From contig JAPPDO010000187.1 of NCBI GenBank assembly GCA_028821635.1, positions 1-7,953 of the forward strand: a DNA stretch of 7,953 nt. The letters are read 5' to 3'. A program made the translations under genes and the position numbers. Position 1 is the stretch's first letter. Each line of letters starts with the position of its first letter. Positions 7,020 through 7,953 of this stretch are shown here, piece by piece. The notes under the pieces were generated by a model. The model worked only from the letters and a program-made list of their open reading frames with translations, was not told the DNA's origin and made no database searches. Source of the DNA: Ekhidna sp. (GTDB lineage: Bacteria; Bacteroidota; Bacteroidia; Cytophagales; Cyclobacteriaceae).

Positions 7020-7049
7020 AAAAAAAGAAAAGCCCCATTGCAGGGGCTT
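7020..7049 (-). terminator. Intrinsic terminator in repeat A
   Basis: On the minus strand AAGCCCC, a six-base loop (TGCAAT) and GGGGCTT form a perfect 7-bp GC-rich stem, followed by TTC and seven T. This is a textbook Rho-independent terminator for minus-strand transcription. In the plus direction the stem is followed by CTCC, so it should work one way only. Confidence 0.75.
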
Positions 7050-7094
7050 CTCCATTAATTAATCCTTAAACCATTTTAATCTATGAAAACTTAA
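7022..7094 (-). ncRNA. Putative small RNA, repeat A
   Basis: A TAnnTTTG-type box and an intrinsic terminator about 70 nt apart on the same strand, with no real gene between them, predict a short RNA of roughly 70-75 nt. Ends are estimated from the box and the T-run. The 5' part is AU-rich and weakly structured; the 3' end is the terminator stem. I do not recognise it as a known RNA family. Confidence 0.35.
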
Positions 7095-7100
7095 ATCAGT

Positions 7101-7109
7101 GCAAAGATA
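7101..7109 (-). promoter_or_regulatory. Candidate -7 box in repeat A
   Basis: The minus strand reads TATCTTTGC, a full match to the Bacteroidota -7 consensus TAnnTTTG, and is followed by AC. The expected start of transcription is some 5-8 nt further, near 7094. The -33 element is not clear; upstream is AT-rich with only TTAG/TTTA-like sequence. Confidence 0.45.
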
Positions 7110-7148
7110 CGAAAGATTAAGAAATAAACTAATAAGTCACCCTAGCCT

Positions 7149-7171
7149 AAGCGTAGATTGTATCTACGCTT
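7149..7171. repeat. Perfect 10-bp hairpin between the long repeats
   Basis: AAGCGTAGAT and ATCTACGCTT are exact reverse complements separated by only TGT. The hairpin is followed on the plus strand by an AT-rich, T-containing stretch without a clean T-run, so terminator activity would be weak. It lies in the 89-nt spacer between copies A and B. Confidence 0.8.
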
Positions 7172-7259
7172 TAATATATTTTGGAGATGAAGTAAACAAA
7201 ATAGAATATTAAGGTGTAGCCATCCACGCCGGATTACAAACTACACCCACAGAGGAGAT

Positions 7260-7288
7260 AAAAAAGAAAAGCCCCATTGCAGGGGCTT
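7260..7288 (-). terminator. Intrinsic terminator in repeat B
   Basis: The stem and loop are the same as in copy A (7269-7288), with a T-run of six instead of seven. It points along the minus strand, so it would end a transcript started at the box at 7348-7340. Confidence 0.75.
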
Positions 7289-7333
7289 CTCCATTAATTA
7301 ATCCTTAAACCATTTTAATCTATGAAAACTTAA
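7262..7333 (-). ncRNA. Putative small RNA, repeat B
   Basis: This is the second copy of the same predicted transcript, identical over its body to the one in repeat A. If both are expressed, the products differ only in the length of the terminal U-run. Alternatively the unit is only a scattered repeat that happens to hold these signals. Confidence 0.35.
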
Positions 7334-7339
7334 ATCAGT

Positions 7340-7348
7340 GCAAAGATA
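7340..7348 (-). promoter_or_regulatory. Candidate -7 box in repeat B
   Basis: This is the same minus-strand TATCTTTGC box as in copy A. The sequence 21-30 nt upstream is also the same because it lies inside the repeat, so both copies should have equal promoter strength apart from distant context. Confidence 0.45.
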
Positions 7349-7387
7349 CGAAAGATTAAGAAATAAACTAATAAGTCCCTCTTTTGA

Positions 7388-7864
7388 GCACTCGGTACGG
7401 GTAACGGCTTTGGTTCCACAACCAAGTTGCACGCTGTGTGCTCAATAAATGGCATTTTTCAAAGTATTGGCCTCTCACCAGCCTCCGTGCACGACCTACA
7501 TTACCTAAAAGGTATAAAAACGCAACTAAGAGATTGTAAACTCATTGGAGATAAAGGCTATTTATCGGCAAACGTTCAACTCAACCTTTTTCAGAAATGT
7601 AATATCAAGCTGAATATACCGATGAGAACCACCAGTATAACTACAAAAAACAGCCCTTGATGTTTAGAAAAGCCAGAAAACGTATCGAAACATTGTTCTC
7701 ATAACTTTGCGACCAGTTTATGATACAACGCAACGATGCAAAGTCTCTTGACGGTTTTAAAACAAGAATATTGTCAAAAATAACTGCCTTAACCGTCATT
7801 CCATACATTTAACAGGTATATCTATAATAGAAACATCAATAACATTAAAATTAGTATCGTTTAA
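7388..7864 (+). pseudogene. IS982-family transposase relic (5' truncated, two frameshifts, one internal stop)
   Basis: Reassembled over three frame segments, this encodes about 158 residues of the C-terminal half of an IS982 DDE transposase (intact about 290). Segment one (7388 to about 7632) reads KLHAVCSINGIFQSIGLSP, then ASVHDLHYLKG and LIGDKGYLSANVQLNLF. Near 7631 one base is lost and the frame moves to YNYKKQPLMFRKARKRIETLFS. There TAA at 7702-7704 replaces the usual Gln of FSQLCDQF, and the sequence resumes as LCDQFMIQRNDAKSLDGFKTR and ends VIPYI. An extra T at about 7810 returns it to the first frame (NRYIYNRNINNIKISIV, stop 7862-7864). The Asp of GDKGY and Glu of RIETLF, two of the catalytic acids, remain; the N-terminal part with the first Asp is missing. 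It cannot make an active enzyme. Confidence 0.9.
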
Positions 7865-7953
7865 AATACACAACGAGTCAGGTAAAGTATTTTAGTACTA
7901 CTCCCCCCCCCCTTGCCTTTTTGCCCATAAACAATTCCCGACGACGCATCGCA
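7865..7953. other. Right-hand edge, noncoding, with a run of ten C
   Basis: After the IS relic there is no gene visible. The only distinctive item is a homopolymer of ten C at 7903-7912, unusual in this AT-rich setting and a likely site of length variation or sequencing error. The last 40 nt match nothing I recognise. Confidence 0.6.
7868..7883. mobile_element. Possible right end of the IS982 relic
   Basis: Just past the relic's last stop, the minus strand reads ACCTGACTCGTTGTG. IS982-family terminal repeats commonly begin with AC-rich sequence at this distance from the transposase stop. No partner left end was found in the window, in line with the 5' truncation, so this is a guess from position. 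Confidence 0.25.

Larger units (their letters stand above)
6988..7138. repeat. Long direct repeat, copy A (151 bp)
   Basis: From GCCGGATTAC to AATAAGTC this copy matches copy B base for base except for one extra A in the A-run at 7020-7026. It carries, in plus order, the tag, an A-run, a GC-rich hairpin, an AT-rich middle and a GTGCAAAGATAC element. Read on the minus strand this order is promoter-like box, short transcribed region, terminator. Near identity implies recent duplication or gene conversion. Confidence 0.97.
7228..7377. repeat. Long direct repeat, copy B (150 bp)
   Basis: This is the second copy, 240 bp downstream of the first, with six rather than seven A in the run at 7260-7265 and otherwise identical. 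Its left flank extends the tag (AGCCATCCAC, 7218-7227), and GGTGTAG (7213-7219) pairs with CTACACC (7241-7247). Its right end lies about 10 nt before the IS982 relic. Confidence 0.97.
6882..7387. other. 506-nt noncoding zone made mainly of repeats
   Basis: No credible protein gene lies here. It holds the presumed DUF4160 leader (6882-6960), two direct repeats of about 150 bp (6988-7138, 7228-7377), a perfect hairpin between them (7149-7171), and then the junction with the IS982 relic. ACCATCCGG occurs twice, at 6928 and 6970. ATCCGG (6973-6978) and CCGGAT (6989-6994) form a small inverted repeat at the left edge of the first copy. Confidence 0.75.

Noticed and set aside
7020..7060. Leader peptide MEKPLQWGFSFF read through the minus-strand terminator, suggesting amino-acid attenuation
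   Set aside because: The aromatic residues come from the terminator stem and T-run; copy B has one T fewer, which shifts the frame after the Phe codons; and no biosynthetic gene follows.
6988..7377. Long terminal repeats of a compact mobile element
   Set aside because: Only 89 nt lie between the copies, with no coding capacity and no visible target-site duplication; a tandem duplication is simpler.

Overview
The window looks like chromosomal DNA of a Bacteroidota bacterium, most likely of the Cytophagales type. Evidence is the BatC-like protein tail, the MORN-variant protein, the five-helix CoxIII, the near absence of Shine-Dalgarno sites with A-rich leaders instead, and candidate promoter boxes of the Bacteroidota TAnnTTTG kind. 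No rRNA, tRNA or CRISPR array was seen.

Layout. Positions 1-233 hold the 3' end of a BatC-like gene. A co-directional plus-strand block follows: acetyl-CoA C-acetyltransferase (332-1510), an exported MORN-variant repeat protein (best start 1580, end 2896), a minimal two-helix K+ channel (2906-3214) and an aldo/keto reductase (best start 3272, end 4222). This block meets a minus-strand pair head-on: a CoxIII-family membrane protein (5990 to 5442) followed after 35 nt by a sorbosone-dehydrogenase-like lipoprotein (5406 to 4243). Both of these appear to use GTG starts.

From about 6000 the window becomes accessory in character. A 356-nt gap carries inverted blocks of CACAAAG-like units. Next comes a tight minus-strand pair of small proteins, DUF4160 (6881 to 6615) and DUF2442 (6610 to 6347). 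Behind it are two direct repeats of 151 and 150 bp (6988-7138 and 7228-7377), identical except for one A. Each carries, on the minus strand, a TAnnTTTG-like box followed about 70 nt later by an intrinsic terminator, which is what a duplicated small-RNA cassette would look like. A 26-nt tag from the repeat's left end recurs at 6303-6328, just beyond the DUF2442 stop. The window ends in a decayed IS982-family transposase (7388-7864): 5' truncated, two frameshifts and one internal stop.

How the genes fit together. The first half is ordinary housekeeping metabolism, envelope and ion transport, with no clear single pathway. The CoxIII/dehydrogenase pair may link periplasmic oxidation to respiration, but that is inference. 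The most noteworthy structure is the repeat zone around the DUF4160-DUF2442 pair and the IS relic. No complete novel system can be demonstrated from the sequence alone.
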